Origin: Planctobacterium marinum
GTDB taxonomy: Bacteria; Pseudomonadota; Gammaproteobacteria; Enterobacterales; Alteromonadaceae
Direction: 5' to 3'
Assembly (NCBI RefSeq): GCF_020687805.1
Contig: NZ_JAJEWQ010000006.1
Span: 121,750-185,749 of the forward strand
Length of the DNA stretch: 64,000 nt
Made by a program: the position numbers and the translations under genes. The stretch's first letter is position 1. Each line of letters starts with the position of its first letter. This document shows positions 9,310 to 20,617 of the stretch, one piece after another. The notes beneath the pieces are model-generated. The model did not search any database, had not been told where the DNA came from, and saw nothing but the letters and a program-made list of their open reading frames with translations.

Positions 9310-12300
9310 ATGCCAAAACGTAACGACATACAAAGTATTTTGATTCTGGGCGCAGGCCCAATCGTCATCGGTCAGGCTTGTGAATTCGATTATTCGGGTG
9401 CTCAGGCGTGTAAAGCCCTTCGCGAAGAAGGCTATCGGGTAATTCTGGTTAACTCCAATCCTGCCACTATCATGACAGATCCGGAAATGGCTGATGCAAC
9501 CTACATCGAGCCAATTCACTGGGAAGTGGTCAGAAACATTATTGCCAAAGAACGCCCTGATGCGGTGTTACCCACCATGGGTGGTCAGACAGCACTGAAC
9601 TGTGCTCTGGATCTGGAAAAGCACGGCGTACTGGCTGAATTCAACGTAGAAATGATTGGTGCGACAGCTGATGCCATAGATAAAGCTGAAGATCGCGAGC
9701 GCTTCGACAAGGCCATGAAGTCTATTGGCCTTGAGTGTCCTCGCGCAGAGATCGCTCACACGCTGGAAGAAGCCCACGACGTACTAAGCCGAATCGGTTT
9801 CCCTTGTATCATTCGTCCATCTTTTACAATGGGTGGAACAGGCGGTGGTATCGCTTATAACGTTGACGAGTTTGAAGAAATTTGTCGTCGCGGTCTGGAT
9901 CTTTCACCCACTAACGAATTGTTGATTGATGAATCACTGATTGGTTGGAAAGAGTACGAAATGGAAGTGGTGCGTGACAAAAACGACAACTGCATCATTG
10001 TCTGTACCATCGAAAACTTTGACCCTATGGGTATTCACACCGGCGACTCCATTACCGTTGCTCCTGCGCAAACCTTAACAGATAAAGAATTTCAGATTAT
10101 GCGAAATGCCGCCATGGCGGTATTACGTGAAATCGGCGTTGAAACCGGCGGGTCAAACGTACAGTTTGGCGTTAATCCTGAAGACGGACGTTTGGTTATC
10201 ATCGAAATGAACCCGCGTGTTTCACGTTCATCTGCACTGGCCTCTAAAGCCACGGGTTTCCCGATTGCAAAAGTAGCGGCCAAGCTGGCAGTGGGATATA
10301 CCCTGGATGAGCTGGCTAACGATATCACCGGCGGGCTGACCCCGGCATCTTTCGAACCTGCGATTGATTATGTGGTTACCAAAATTCCACGTTTTAACTT
10401 TGAAAAGTTCTCCGGTGCAAATGACCGCTTGACTACCCAGATGAAATCAGTGGGTGAGGTGATGGCCATTGGCCGCAATCAGCAGGAATCATTGCAAAAA
10501 GCATTGCGCGGTTTAGAAATCGGCGTAAATGGCTTTGATCCAATCCTCGACCTGGAAGCGGCAGATGCTAAAAACCAGTTAGTGAGAGAACTCACTGAAG
10601 CTGGCGCCGAGCGCATTTTTTACATTGCAGACGCGTTCCGTTTTGGGATGTCAGTGGATGAAGTGTTCAATCTTACCAATATCGACCGATGGTTCCTGGT
10701 GCAAATTGAAGACATCGTGAATCTGGAAAACCACATGCAGCATCAAGGCGTTGCTGCCTTAACAGGTGATTTTCTCAGAAAAATTAAGCGCAAAGGTTTT
10801 GCCGATGCCCGCATTGCTGATTTAACAAAACTGGCTGAATCTGATGTTCGTGACCTACGGGTTAAGAACCAGGTATTGCCCGTTTACAAGCGAGTTGATA
10901 CCTGCGCGGCAGAGTTTTCCACTACGACTGCTTACATGTACTCTACCTATGATGAAGAGTGTGAGTCCAATCCATCTGATAAGGATAAAATTGTCGTTTT
11001 AGGTGGCGGTCCAAACCGCATCGGTCAGGGTATTGAATTCGATTATTGCTGTGTTCACGCTTCACTGGCGTTGCGTGAAGACGGTTACGAAACCATTATG
11101 GTTAACTGTAATCCGGAAACCGTTTCTACTGACTATGATACGTCCGATCGTTTATATTTTGAGCCGGTGACTCTGGAAGATGTATTGGAAATCGTCCGGG
11201 TTGAACAGCCTAAGGGCGTTATTGTTCAGTATGGTGGTCAAACACCGCTTAAGCTGGCCAGAGCTTTGGAAGAAGCGGGAGTGCCTATTATTGGTACGCC
11301 ACCAGATGCCATTGATCGCGCAGAAGATCGCGAGCGCTTCCAGCAGATGGTGCACAAGCTGCAACTGAAACAACCCGCCAATGCGACTGTCAGCAATATG
11401 GAACAGGCACTGGCGGAAGCTGAAAACATCGGATTCCCATTGGTAGTACGCCCTTCTTATGTACTGGGTGGTCGCGCAATGGAAATCGTGTACGACATTC
11501 AGGATTTAAAACGCTATCTGAATGAAGCCGTGAGTGTATCTAACGATTCTCCGGTACTACTAGATCGATTCCTGGATGATGCCATTGAAGTGGACGTGGA
11601 TGCTATTTGTGACGGCAAAGACGTAACAATTGGTGGCATTATGGAACACATCGAGCAAGCCGGTGTTCATTCTGGCGACTCTGCCTGTTCACTGCCTTCC
11701 TATAGTTTGCCCAAAAAAGTACAGGATGTGATGCGTCAGCAGGTTAAAGACATGGCGCTGGAGCTGGGTGTCATCGGCTTGATGAATACCCAGTTTGCGG
11801 TGAAAGATGGTGAGGTTTATCTGATTGAAGTAAATCCTCGTGCCGCCCGGACTGTTCCCTTTGTGTCCAAAGCAACCGGCAAGCCTTTAGCTAAGATTGC
11901 CGCGCGTACCATGGTGGGCCAGACGTTGCAGCAGCAAAACGAGATGGAAGAAGTGATCCCGCCTTACTATTCAGTCAAAGAAGTGGTGATCCCCTTTGCG
12001 AAATTCCAGGGCGTGGACCCGCTGATCGGCCCTGAAATGCGCTCTACTGGTGAAGTTATGGGGGTTGGCGAAAGCTTTGTTCAGGCATACGCTAAAGCCA
12101 ACCTGGGCGCAGGAACGCCGTTACCGAAAAAAGGTAAAGTCTTGCTGTCTTTGCGAGATAATGATAAAAATCGCGCTGTAGAACTGGGTAAAGCTATGCT
12201 GCAAAAAGGTTTCGCACTGGAAGCCACCAGTGGTACCGCCCGGTTATTGAACAACGCGAATGTCGATTGTGATGTGGTTAACAAGCTGTCTGAAGGCAGA

Positions 12301-12531
12301 CCAAATATTGTTGACGCCATCAAAAACGGCGAATACTGCTACGTAATTAACACGACCGAAGGGCGTCAGGCCATATCTGACTCCGTATACATCCGTAAAG
12401 AAGCACTGCTGAATAAAGTAGCTTATACCACCACCATGAACGGGGCTTTTGCCACTATAAACGCTCATGCTTCGGATGATCGCAATGATGTTAATTCTGT
12501 ACAGGAGTTACATAAGAGAATAACTAAATGA
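9310..12531 (+). CDS. carB: Carbamoyl-phosphate synthase large subunit
   Basis: CarB makes carbamoyl phosphate from bicarbonate, ammonia and two ATP. The 1073-residue protein has the expected internal duplication. Each half starts with a nucleotide-binding segment ([40 protein letters not shown]) followed by an ATP-grasp domain ([35 protein letters not shown]). An oligomerisation region and a C-terminal MGS-like allosteric domain ([11 protein letters not shown]) complete it. It is translationally linked to greA, whose ATG overlaps the carB stop by 4 bases. Nothing is anomalous. Confidence 0.99.
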   Translation: MPKRNDIQSILILGAGPIVIGQACEFDYSGAQACKALREEGYRVILVNSNPATIMTDPEMADATYIEPIHWEVVRNIIAKERPDAVLPTMGGQTALNCALDLEKHGVLAEFNVEMIGATADAIDKAEDRERFDKAMKSIGLECPRAEIAHTLEEAHDVLSRIGFPCIIRPSFTMGGTGGGIAYNVDEFEEICRRGLDLSPTNELLIDESLIGWKEYEMEVVRDKNDNCIIVCTIENFDPMGIHTGDSITVAPAQTLTDKEFQIMRNAAMAVLREIGVETGGSNVQFGVNPEDGRLVIIEMNPRVSRSSALASKATGFPIAKVAAKLAVGYTLDELANDITGGLTPASFEPAIDYVVTKIPRFNFEKFSGANDRLTTQMKSVGEVMAIGRNQQESLQKALRGLEIGVNGFDPILDLEAADAKNQLVRELTEAGAERIFYIADAFRFGMSVDEVFNLTNIDRWFLVQIEDIVNLENHMQHQGVAALTGDFLRKIKRKGFADARIADLTKLAESDVRDLRVKNQVLPVYKRVDTCAAEFSTTTAYMYSTYDEECESNPSDKDKIVVLGGGPNRIGQGIEFDYCCVHASLALREDGYETIMVNCNPETVSTDYDTSDRLYFEPVTLEDVLEIVRVEQPKGVIVQYGGQTPLKLARALEEAGVPIIGTPPDAIDRAEDRERFQQMVHKLQLKQPANATVSNMEQALAEAENIGFPLVVRPSYVLGGRAMEIVYDIQDLKRYLNEAVSVSNDSPVLLDRFLDDAIEVDVDAICDGKDVTIGGIMEHIEQAGVHSGDSACSLPSYSLPKKVQDVMRQQVKDMALELGVIGLMNTQFAVKDGEVYLIEVNPRAARTVPFVSKATGKPLAKIAARTMVGQTLQQQNEMEEVIPPYYSVKEVVIPFAKFQGVDPLIGPEMRSTGEVMGVGESFVQAYAKANLGAGTPLPKKGKVLLSLRDNDKNRAVELGKAMLQKGFALEATSGTARLLNNANVDCDVVNKLSEGRPNIVDAIKNGEYCYVINTTEGRQAISDSVYIRKEALLNKVAYTTTMNGAFATINAHASDDRNDVNSVQELHKRITK

Positions 12532-13004
12532 ATCAAATTCCGATGACAGCCGAAGGGGCTGAAATGCTAAAGACGGAGTTGCACGAACTGAAAACCGTGA
12601 AGCGTCCGCAAATTGTGAATGCAATTGCCGAAGCGCGAGAGCATGGCGATTTGAAAGAGAATGCTGAGTATCACGCCGCCCGTGAACAACAAAGCTTCTG
12701 TGAAGGCCGTATTCAGGACATCGAAGGTAAACTGAGTAATGCTCAGATTATTGATGTTAAAAAGATGACCAACAATGGCAAAGTCATTTTCGGAGCCACT
12801 GTTACTCTGTTAAACCTGGATACCGATGACGAAACCACGTACCGCATCGTGGGTGATGATGAAGCCGATATCAAGAGTAATCTGATTTCGGTTAATTCAC
12901 CCATCGCTCGTGGTTTGATTGGTAAGAGCCTGGACGATGTTGCAACCATCCAGACGCCTTCAGGTGCAAAGGAATTCGAGATAATCGAAGTACAATATAT
13001 CTAA
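12528..13004 (+). CDS. greA: Transcription elongation factor GreA
   Basis: GreA enters the RNA polymerase secondary channel and stimulates cleavage of backtracked transcripts. At 158 residues it has standard length. The N-terminal coiled coil contains the tip motif [20 protein letters not shown] with the catalytic acidic pair, and the C-terminal FKBP-like domain reads [20 protein letters not shown]. Its ATG overlaps the carB stop (ATGA), so it is co-translated with carAB. A strong terminator follows within 30 bases. In E. coli greA is next to yhbY; here a 7.4-kb gene has come between them. Confidence 0.98.
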   Translation: MNQIPMTAEGAEMLKTELHELKTVKRPQIVNAIAEAREHGDLKENAEYHAAREQQSFCEGRIQDIEGKLSNAQIIDVKKMTNNGKVIFGATVTLLNLDTDDETTYRIVGDDEADIKSNLISVNSPIARGLIGKSLDDVATIQTPSGAKEFEIIEVQYI

Positions 13005-13027
13005 GCAGTTATTTGTTAAGTAAGTTA

Positions 13028-13057
13028 AAAAGCCGTTCAATATGAACGGCTTTTTTG
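13028..13057 (+). terminator. Terminator after carAB-greA
   Basis: AGCCGTTC (13031-13038) pairs with GAACGGCT (13044-13051), preceded by A and followed by six T. It lies 25 bases after the greA stop and isolates the giant gene downstream, which has its own TATAAT-like -10 at 13084-13089. Confidence 0.92.
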
Positions 13058-13127
13058 TAGTTTCTAATCCATAGTTATCAGCGTATAATGCTGTTTTATT
13101 TTTCTGATATTTTCAAGGGAATGATGC

Positions 13128-16100
13128 ATGAAAACCCAGTTTGGGATTCTGCCCAAAAGCGTTTGTTCGCTAATCATTGTAATGACTATTTTTTGTGGTT
13201 TTATCGCAAAATCTACAGCAGCTACAATTGATATCACTGCCACACCTCGTTCATATTTATTTAGTGACTCAGCAGTTGCTCAATCTATTTTATCAAATGT
13301 TAACGTTACTATCAGTGATGATATTGAGTTAGGTGGAGGGTATCTTACGATTGAGGTTATTGAGCATTCAAATAGCGATAATGAGTTCCTCACGTTATAT
13401 TATAATCACATCTCTTATAACTATGAAGAAACCGCAGGTGGTGAGGTTTACGACGGTGACAACCAGCAGGTTGGCACCCTTGTTGAAAACCTGAGAGAGC
13501 CTGGTAACCGTGTATTAATATTACTAAATGAAAATGCTGACGCCAATGACATTGAGTATTTGATTGAGCAAGTTTTATGGGGAGTTTTTGATAACTCTTT
13601 TGACTATACCGGAAGTCGTGAAATAAAAGTCAATCTGACAGACGCCAATAATGTTGAAGAAAGTGCCAGCTTTACAACGGAGATTTCCGTTACCCCAAAA
13701 AACGTTTTGTTTACATTTGACCCAATTGGTGACGTTTTATTGGATTCCACAACTCGAAGTCAAGCTGGTTCGGTAACTCTTGTTGAATTTGATATCACCC
13801 CACCTAAATTTCAATCTGATTTTCCATATTTGTTATTCAATGAATTGATATTTGATATTGAAGGGGATCTGGACTTAGACAATCTCGAATTTATTCTGGA
13901 AGGGCCATGGCTTTCGAAGGAGGGAGAATCTTATTACAAGATCGAAAATGAGAAACTGTATCTTCAAAATACTCTTTTTTATGTTAGTGAAGGTAATACA
14001 GAGACATTTGAACTGAAAGCTTGGTTTAAAGAGGATGCAAGTATTGTTGATAACGAATCTTTCACTCTTACCATTGACGCCGACCAGGACATCAATTACG
14101 TAACTGAAAACGCAACATATTATGTGTTTCCCGGTTTTGCCGCTACTGAAGCAGTTATCTCAGGCAACCTCATTAGTTCAGTGGAAGCGACGGAATTAGA
14201 TTTTATCCAAATTGCATCAAGCGCCGTATCGGGTGAAGTAATTCAACCTGCCATTAATATTCATGCTACCGATCAATATGGTAATCTGGATACCGATTTC
14301 AACGAAGAAGTTACCGTCGCATTGTCTTCATCAGACCCAGGTACCTTATCTGGAACAACGACAGTCAATGCTGTCAATGGCGTAGCAACATTTTCTAATC
14401 TGGTCATTACAAATGCAGCGGTTGGAATTGAGAATGCAAGTCTTGTTGCCAGTGCAACAGGTATTTCTGGCACTTACACCGTTCAAACCGCAATTGCGTC
14501 AAACACTCAAATTTCGCCAGTTATTTCATTTCCGAATGATGCTGATGTCCCCTCAGTATTTGGCGATAGCGAGGTTATTCAGAAAATTACTTCAGTCAGT
14601 ATCGGCGATGTAGACAGTCCAAATTTCAATAATGGCTCAGTCACCATATCTTTTGGAGATGGTGTAGTTTTAGATGAGGACTACCTAACATTGTTTTCGG
14701 AGTATATTGATGGTAGTGAAAACGGAGCCAGTGTTATCGTCGATGATATTGTTATTGGCCATCTTGCGGCCGCGATAGCTATCCCAGGCGAGTCTTTAGA
14801 AGTAGCACTTAATGAAAATGCAACGACCGAGAATATTGCAGAATTGCTCAGTGAAGCACTTAAGTATGGGAATGCCAATTATGATAATCCGACTACAGGC
14901 ACACGTACCATCCACTATTCACTTTTTGATGGTAATAGTACGCCTGCGTCAGCGCAATTAGAAATAAATGTCGAATTAAAAGACCGAAAAGTAGAATTTA
15001 TCCCTGTCTCAATAGTTGGTAGCAATGAATTTCCAAGTACAGTAATAACCTCATTTGATACCGGTAAGAAGTTGTTGGAATTTCAGATTGGCATATCTTC
15101 TACAAAATTGCCTACGCTGACTATGAATAAAATTGAATTCCAAACATTTGGCACACTCGACCCCAATTTATTGAATTTCTATATTAAAGCGCCTTTTAGT
15201 CCACATGGACAAAGATTGTCATATAGTGGTCGATATGAAAATGGTAAGGTAGTCTTTGATTGCTGTTGGTTTTGGGCCAATAACTATGCTGATTTCACAT
15301 ATTCGGTTTTTGCTTCGTTTAAAACTAAGTCAACATCGGCGCTTGAGCTTAATGATGGACAAACGCTTCAGTTAGCCATTGATCCAAACGAAAATATTCA
15401 AATACTTGATCTGTATACAAGTGATGCTTACATTCTTTCAAATGAGTTCCCTGCCACTGAAACATTTTACGGAGACACGTTTGTCGCGGAAATTGCCGCA
15501 TCAAAATTGGACTTCTCAGATATCCCCGCCCAAATTGTTCAAAATACATCAAATGAACTGAGTGTAACTGTGTCTGCTGTGGATCCTGCCGGGCGGACCG
15601 ATGTTGACTTCGTTGATCAGGTAACGCTTTATGCTGAAGATCAAAATGGCAATCCAGTTACACTTTTGGGCAATACTACGGTGACTGCGGCAAATGGGGT
15701 CGCGGTGTTTTCAAATCTTTCTTTGGGTTCATCATTCCCCGATGGCTCTACAATTCGGTTTATGGCTAATGATACTATTGCAGGTGAAGAGGGGGATTTA
15801 ACAGAGCTCACTTCCTCCAATATCAGAGTTGTACTCGCTGAATCGACACCCACAGTATCACTTTCTTTAAGTGGTTCAGCCTCGAATATAGCTTATATGT
15901 CTAATGCGGAAGTGGATACAATTACTATTGTTGCTGAAATTAAAGGAGAAGATGGCAGCCCGGCAACGCTGGATAGCGATGTATCTATACCTTTGGACTT
16001 TTCTGGAACCGCTGTTTTAGGAGAGCAGTACCAACTGTCCAACAATGCACTTATTATTTCTGCTGGTGAATCAATAGGCAGTCTTGAACTTTCCTCTATT

Positions 16101-19100
16101 CAGTATAGTCCTGTGTCAATTGAAAACCACAACTTAAGCATTAGTATTGTGAATGGTCAGCTTTTGAAGCTCAGAGAAGATACTGAACAGCAAGTTCTTG
16201 TGTATTTTTTTGACTCAATGTACCCCAATATTTTTTCTGTCGACACTATCACTTTTTCTGGAAAAGAAGACGTAAGCGGAAACATTGATCTGTCTCAACT
16301 TGTTTTGGTAAATGAATCTTATGAGGAATCAGTGTTTACAATCCAGGTTGAGCGTGGGGTTATTACTGGTGGTAGTCCTGATAGTTATGACATAACTTAC
16401 TCTTTATCTGAGGACATGAGAAAAATTGAAATAGGTGGTAGATTTGATGTTATTCAGGCCTACTTGCAGGATCAACAAGCGATCATTTTTAATCCCGATG
16501 AGAATGATAATGGCCAGTTACCTATCGAAATATCTTTATCTGAGATTGGTTCTGCAGTTACAGCAGCTGGTAAATTGGAAATTGAAGCGGTCAATGATGC
16601 CCCAACCATATCAGGGTCACCCGTTACCAGTATTTTGGAAGGTGAAGATTATTTATTTATTCCAATTAGTACCGATGTAGATAGCACTGACTTAGTTTTT
16701 TCAGTGAGCAATTTACCTTATTGGGCACAATTGAATTCTGAAACCGGAGCGATTTCTGGACTAACAGATAATAATGACGCCGGTATTTACAGCGATATAA
16801 TTTTAACTGTTTCTGATGGAGAATACTCGGCGACCCTACCTGCGTTTAGTATTGAAGTCAGAGACTTAAATTCACCTCCTGTCATTAGCCTGGGAGAGTC
16901 TCATTTTGTTTCCTTAAATGAAGACTCACAATCGGTGGTATCCCTGTCTGCCATTGATGAAGATGGCGATCGCCGCGATTGGAGTATTAGCTCACCGGCC
17001 ATCAATGGTGTAGCCATACTCTCTGGTACTGGTAGGCCGTCCTTAATCTATACACCTGATGCTGATTATTTTGGTACTGACAGTGTCACGGTTGTGGTAA
17101 CGGATGGAAAGGATAGTGATTCTGTAATCATTGACTACAATGTTGTTTCTGTAAATGACGCACCAGTAATTTCTGGCTCACCAATAGCTGAAATACAGGT
17201 GTCAGAAAGCTACCAGTTTACGGCACTTGCAGAAGATATTGATAGTACAAATCTCACTTTTTACGGACAGAATATTCCAGGCTGGTTAAGCCTCAATACT
17301 TCAACGGGATTGTTAAGTGGGGTGGCCAGCGAAGCCGACATTGGTCGCTACCTTAACATTGTCATTGGGGTTAGTGATGGCGTTTTGAACAACACTCTAC
17401 CCGCATTTAATATCGATGTAACGCGCGCAAATGCTCAACCACAATTGTTAGGGCAGCAGATTGAAGTTGATGAAGACAGCGCCATCGTGATCGACCTAAA
17501 TGGTACAGATAGTGATGGTGACGAGTTAACTTACGAAATTGATTCAAATCCTTTCAATGGCAGCATTACACTCAATAACGAAAGCATCACCTATACACCT
17601 AATCCTGATTACTTTGGTGAGGATAATTTTACCGTAACTGTTTCTGATGGCATCGCAACTTCAGAAGCTGCTAACTTTTCGGTGTCAGTTTTAGGCATAA
17701 ATGATACACCGGTGATAAGAGGTCAACCTACAATATCCATTGATGAAGGGAAGTTTTATTCATTTACCCCTTCTGCAGAAGATCCGGACAACGACGACAT
17801 TCGTTTTTCGGTGTTGAATAACCCACAATGGCTGGTGTTAAATGAGATTACGGGAGAGTTATCAGGCAATGTGCCACAAGATGCAGAAGGACTCTATCCG
17901 GGGATACAGGTAACAGTTTATGACGATGAGTTTTCTCAGTCTTTGGATGGCTTTGATTTAACAGTTATTGGAGTGAATGTCGCACCAATAATTGTATCAG
18001 AAGCGCTTGTTTTAGAGGAAGACCAACCGGCACAGCTTAATTTACAAATCAACGATGTCGATGGTGATTCTACTACTGCAAGAGTAGTGAACCAGGGGCA
18101 ATTGGGCAATGCTCATTTTGCAGGTGCAACACTTCACTATCAACCCTACACAGATGTATTTGGCTCCGATTCGATTACTGTTATGGCAAATGACGGCGAC
18201 TTGGATTCTTTGCCTGTTACAATTGATATTGAAATTCGACCGGTGAATGACGCGCCTATAGCTAATGACGATACATTTAACTTTATTAAGTCGTCGACAG
18301 GTCAGTACTTACTTGATGTGTTAGTTAATGATACTGATGTTGACTTATTGTCAGGAGAGGACCAGTTAACATTGTTCTCAGCAGCGACTAGTTTTGGCAG
18401 TGTATATGTTGCAGAAGATAGGTTGCAACTAGATGTTGGAAGTGCATTTAAGGGGCCACTTTCATTACAATATACACTGGTGGATAGTGCAGGAGAAATG
18501 AGCTCAGCCAATGCAACCGTGAATGTCTCCGCTGGACCGGGGGATGCTCTGGTTGTTATTACTCCCCCTGATGATATTGAAGTAAACGCTCAGGGCCAGT
18601 TCACTTGGGTGGAACCAGGAAAAGCGGTCGCACATGACACATTCGGCAATAAGTTAGATGTTCATTTAAATCGTGAGGACCTATTATTTAGCAGCGGAGC
18701 TCATCAAATAGAGTGGCGGGCCAGACTGGATAATGGTGATTTAGTTTCAGCTCTTCAGAAAATCAATGTATGGCCAGTTATTTCTATAGAGGATGAAGTT
18801 TATGTCCAGGAAGGGCATCCAGTATCGATTAAAGTGGAGCTAAATGGACTGCCGCCAGAATATCCCGTGATATTGAACTACTCAATTTCCGGTACAGCTG
18901 ATATTGACGACCATGACTTGTCCGAAGGTGAGTTAATAATAGAAAGTGGAATGGTGGCTTTCATTGATTTTAACATTGCTGAAGATGATGTCGCAGAGGC
19001 CGACGAGACTATTGTTGTAACACTGAGAAGTGATGCACAAAATATAGGTAATGACGAATCTATTGTGTTAATCACAGAAAATGAAATGCTACCCAAAGTA

Positions 19101-20576
19101 GCATTGATTGCAACGCAAAAAGGTGTACCGAAATCAATTGTTGAACAAAATGCAGAAAACCTGGTTGTCAGCGCTAAAATTTCATCAGTAATTTCTGGAG
19201 ACAGGGAAAGCATTCAATGGTTTTTAAATGGAACAGTACTTCAAGATGAAACAAGTTCTGTTCTTGAGCTGAATCCCATGGAGATGGAAATGGGAGTCAA
19301 TAAAATTGCTGTTGTGGTGACATCTGCAGTTGCCCCTTCTGTGAAAAACGAGACTGAAACATTTATAAATTTAGTTACATCATATCCTGCTCTTTCACAT
19401 GCAGATAGCGATGGCGATTCAATTCCGGATTTAATGGAAGGATTCCTGGATTCTGACTCAGATGGGATTGCTGATTATCTGGATTCGACAAATTCTTGTA
19501 GTCTGATTCAACTAACTTCCCACGCTCAGGAATACATCTTTGCTGAGACTTTAACTGGCGAGTGCATAGTTCTGGGTGAGCATGCTATTGAAGACGGAGC
19601 AGACGGAATTGCTTTGAATAGTGAATTAGTTACCTCAGCAACAGAATCTCAAGACTTTACTGCTATTTCTTCTGCTGTGGACTTTCGGGTCAATGAAATA
19701 GCAAGGTTTGGAGGGACCTCCGAAATTGTAATACCACTTGATTCTGAGATTGCTACTGGTGCCTGGTATCGACAGTTCAATTCGACAGTTGGTTGGCATG
19801 ACTTTTTGTTATCTGCAAATGATCAAATATATACAGCTAACCAGGTTAACGGGGTTTGCCCTTCTGTTCGTGATAGCAGTTGGAAACCCGGAGTGTTGAG
19901 CGGGTACCAATGTCTCAAGTTGGCAATTCAAGATGGAGGGAGTAATGATATGGATGGACTACAAAATTATGCTGTCGCTAGTTTGGGGTATATTGGCTTA
20001 CCAAAAGGAAGTAATATGCCTCCGGTAGCGAATGATGATGCTTATGTCATACGGCAAGGTGTCACCACGTTGTTTGACTTATTGGCAAATGATATCGACC
20101 CCGAAGGTATGCCTTTGCAAATACTTGAAATTGCATCTTTACACGGTGAAATCGGATTGATTGACGCTACAACAGTTCAATATCATTCCCCAAATAAATT
20201 CAGTGGTACAGACAGGTTGAATTATAAAATTGTTGACGATATGGGGGCTTCGGATAGCGGTTTTGTAACGTTGACTATTAGCGAGAATCAAGCACCTGTT
20301 GCAATCTCAGAACAATTTGAAGTGCGATTTAATAGCGAGTCATTGTTTCCGGTATTGGATAATGACTATGATTTAGATGGTGATTCAATTTCAGTGGTTA
20401 GTGCTTCCGCAAAATTAGGGATTGCAGAAGTTCAACAAAATGGCTTTGGAATTAGGTATACAGCCCCTGAATGTTGTGGCGGATTAGATAGCATTAGATA
20501 CACGATTCAGGATGAGTTTGGAGGAATATCCATTGGTTACGTAACCATCAGGCTAATTGAAGACGACGGTAACTAG
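13128..20576 (+). CDS. Giant secreted multidomain Ig/cadherin-like protein, 2482 aa
   Basis: No whole-protein function is recognisable; this is a very long exported protein. A Sec signal covers about residues 1-31. Residues ~30-455 and ~456-900 are two copies of one composite module, each ending in a bacterial Ig-like strand (GTTTVNAVNGVATFSNL; NTTVTAANGVAVFSNL). A Calx-beta-like stretch follows near 905-1030. Residues ~1150-1800 alternate dystroglycan-type cadherin repeats (VNDAPTISGSPV...) with cadherin-like repeats (YTPDADYFGTDSVTV). A Calx-beta domain starts near 1884, calcium-binding DSDGDSIPD/DSDSDGIADY lies near 2090-2115, a region resembling choice-of-anchor U spans about 2123-2290, and two terminal cadherin-like repeats follow. 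There is no GlyGly-CTERM, LPXTG or beta-barrel anchor at the C-terminus. ATG 13128 has AAGGGA upstream. Adhesion or matrix binding is inferred. Confidence 0.85.
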   Translation: MKTQFGILPKSVCSLIIVMTIFCGFIAKSTAATIDITATPRSYLFSDSAVAQSILSNVNVTISDDIELGGGYLTIEVIEHSNSDNEFLTLYYNHISYNYEETAGGEVYDGDNQQVGTLVENLREPGNRVLILLNENADANDIEYLIEQVLWGVFDNSFDYTGSREIKVNLTDANNVEESASFTTEISVTPKNVLFTFDPIGDVLLDSTTRSQAGSVTLVEFDITPPKFQSDFPYLLFNELIFDIEGDLDLDNLEFILEGPWLSKEGESYYKIENEKLYLQNTLFYVSEGNTETFELKAWFKEDASIVDNESFTLTIDADQDINYVTENATYYVFPGFAATEAVISGNLISSVEATELDFIQIASSAVSGEVIQPAINIHATDQYGNLDTDFNEEVTVALSSSDPGTLSGTTTVNAVNGVATFSNLVITNAAVGIENASLVASATGISGTYTVQTAIASNTQISPVISFPNDADVPSVFGDSEVIQKITSVSIGDVDSPNFNNGSVTISFGDGVVLDEDYLTLFSEYIDGSENGASVIVDDIVIGHLAAAIAIPGESLEVALNENATTENIAELLSEALKYGNANYDNPTTGTRTIHYSLFDGNSTPASAQLEINVELKDRKVEFIPVSIVGSNEFPSTVITSFDTGKKLLEFQIGISSTKLPTLTMNKIEFQTFGTLDPNLLNFYIKAPFSPHGQRLSYSGRYENGKVVFDCCWFWANNYADFTYSVFASFKTKSTSALELNDGQTLQLAIDPNENIQILDLYTSDAYILSNEFPATETFYGDTFVAEIAASKLDFSDIPAQIVQNTSNELSVTVSAVDPAGRTDVDFVDQVTLYAEDQNGNPVTLLGNTTVTAANGVAVFSNLSLGSSFPDGSTIRFMANDTIAGEEGDLTELTSSNIRVVLAESTPTVSLSLSGSASNIAYMSNAEVDTITIVAEIKGEDGSPATLDSDVSIPLDFSGTAVLGEQYQLSNNALIISAGESIGSLELSSIQYSPVSIENHNLSISIVNGQLLKLREDTEQQVLVYFFDSMYPNIFSVDTITFSGKEDVSGNIDLSQLVLVNESYEESVFTIQVERGVITGGSPDSYDITYSLSEDMRKIEIGGRFDVIQAYLQDQQAIIFNPDENDNGQLPIEISLSEIGSAVTAAGKLEIEAVNDAPTISGSPVTSILEGEDYLFIPISTDVDSTDLVFSVSNLPYWAQLNSETGAISGLTDNNDAGIYSDIILTVSDGEYSATLPAFSIEVRDLNSPPVISLGESHFVSLNEDSQSVVSLSAIDEDGDRRDWSISSPAINGVAILSGTGRPSLIYTPDADYFGTDSVTVVVTDGKDSDSVIIDYNVVSVNDAPVISGSPIAEIQVSESYQFTALAEDIDSTNLTFYGQNIPGWLSLNTSTGLLSGVASEADIGRYLNIVIGVSDGVLNNTLPAFNIDVTRANAQPQLLGQQIEVDEDSAIVIDLNGTDSDGDELTYEIDSNPFNGSITLNNESITYTPNPDYFGEDNFTVTVSDGIATSEAANFSVSVLGINDTPVIRGQPTISIDEGKFYSFTPSAEDPDNDDIRFSVLNNPQWLVLNEITGELSGNVPQDAEGLYPGIQVTVYDDEFSQSLDGFDLTVIGVNVAPIIVSEALVLEEDQPAQLNLQINDVDGDSTTARVVNQGQLGNAHFAGATLHYQPYTDVFGSDSITVMANDGDLDSLPVTIDIEIRPVNDAPIANDDTFNFIKSSTGQYLLDVLVNDTDVDLLSGEDQLTLFSAATSFGSVYVAEDRLQLDVGSAFKGPLSLQYTLVDSAGEMSSANATVNVSAGPGDALVVITPPDDIEVNAQGQFTWVEPGKAVAHDTFGNKLDVHLNREDLLFSSGAHQIEWRARLDNGDLVSALQKINVWPVISIEDEVYVQEGHPVSIKVELNGLPPEYPVILNYSISGTADIDDHDLSEGELIIESGMVAFIDFNIAEDDVAEADETIVVTLRSDAQNIGNDESIVLITENEMLPKVALIATQKGVPKSIVEQNAENLVVSAKISSVISGDRESIQWFLNGTVLQDETSSVLELNPMEMEMGVNKIAVVVTSAVAPSVKNETETFINLVTSYPALSHADSDGDSIPDLMEGFLDSDSDGIADYLDSTNSCSLIQLTSHAQEYIFAETLTGECIVLGEHAIEDGADGIALNSELVTSATESQDFTAISSAVDFRVNEIARFGGTSEIVIPLDSEIATGAWYRQFNSTVGWHDFLLSANDQIYTANQVNGVCPSVRDSSWKPGVLSGYQCLKLAIQDGGSNDMDGLQNYAVASLGYIGLPKGSNMPPVANDDAYVIRQGVTTLFDLLANDIDPEGMPLQILEIASLHGEIGLIDATTVQYHSPNKFSGTDRLNYKIVDDMGASDSGFVTLTISENQAPVAISEQFEVRFNSESLFPVLDNDYDLDGDSISVVSASAKLGIAEVQQNGFGIRYTAPECCGGLDSIRYTIQDEFGGISIGYVTIRLIEDDGN

Positions 20577-20590
20577 CAAAAAGCAGAATA

Positions 20591-20617
20591 ATTCGCCCCA
20601 GAATGGGGCGAATCCTT
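20591..20617. terminator. Bidirectional terminator between giant gene and yhbY
   Basis: ATTCGCCCCA (20591-20600) pairs with TGGGGCGAAT (20604-20613), a 10-bp stem with a tiny loop. T-rich sequence follows on the plus strand and A-rich sequence precedes it. It serves the convergent giant gene and yhbY. Confidence 0.85.

Noticed and set aside
16590-18540. Tandem repeats in the giant gene as a DNA satellite or CRISPR-like array
   Set aside because: The repetition is at protein-domain level with diverged DNA; no identical spaced repeats are seen.
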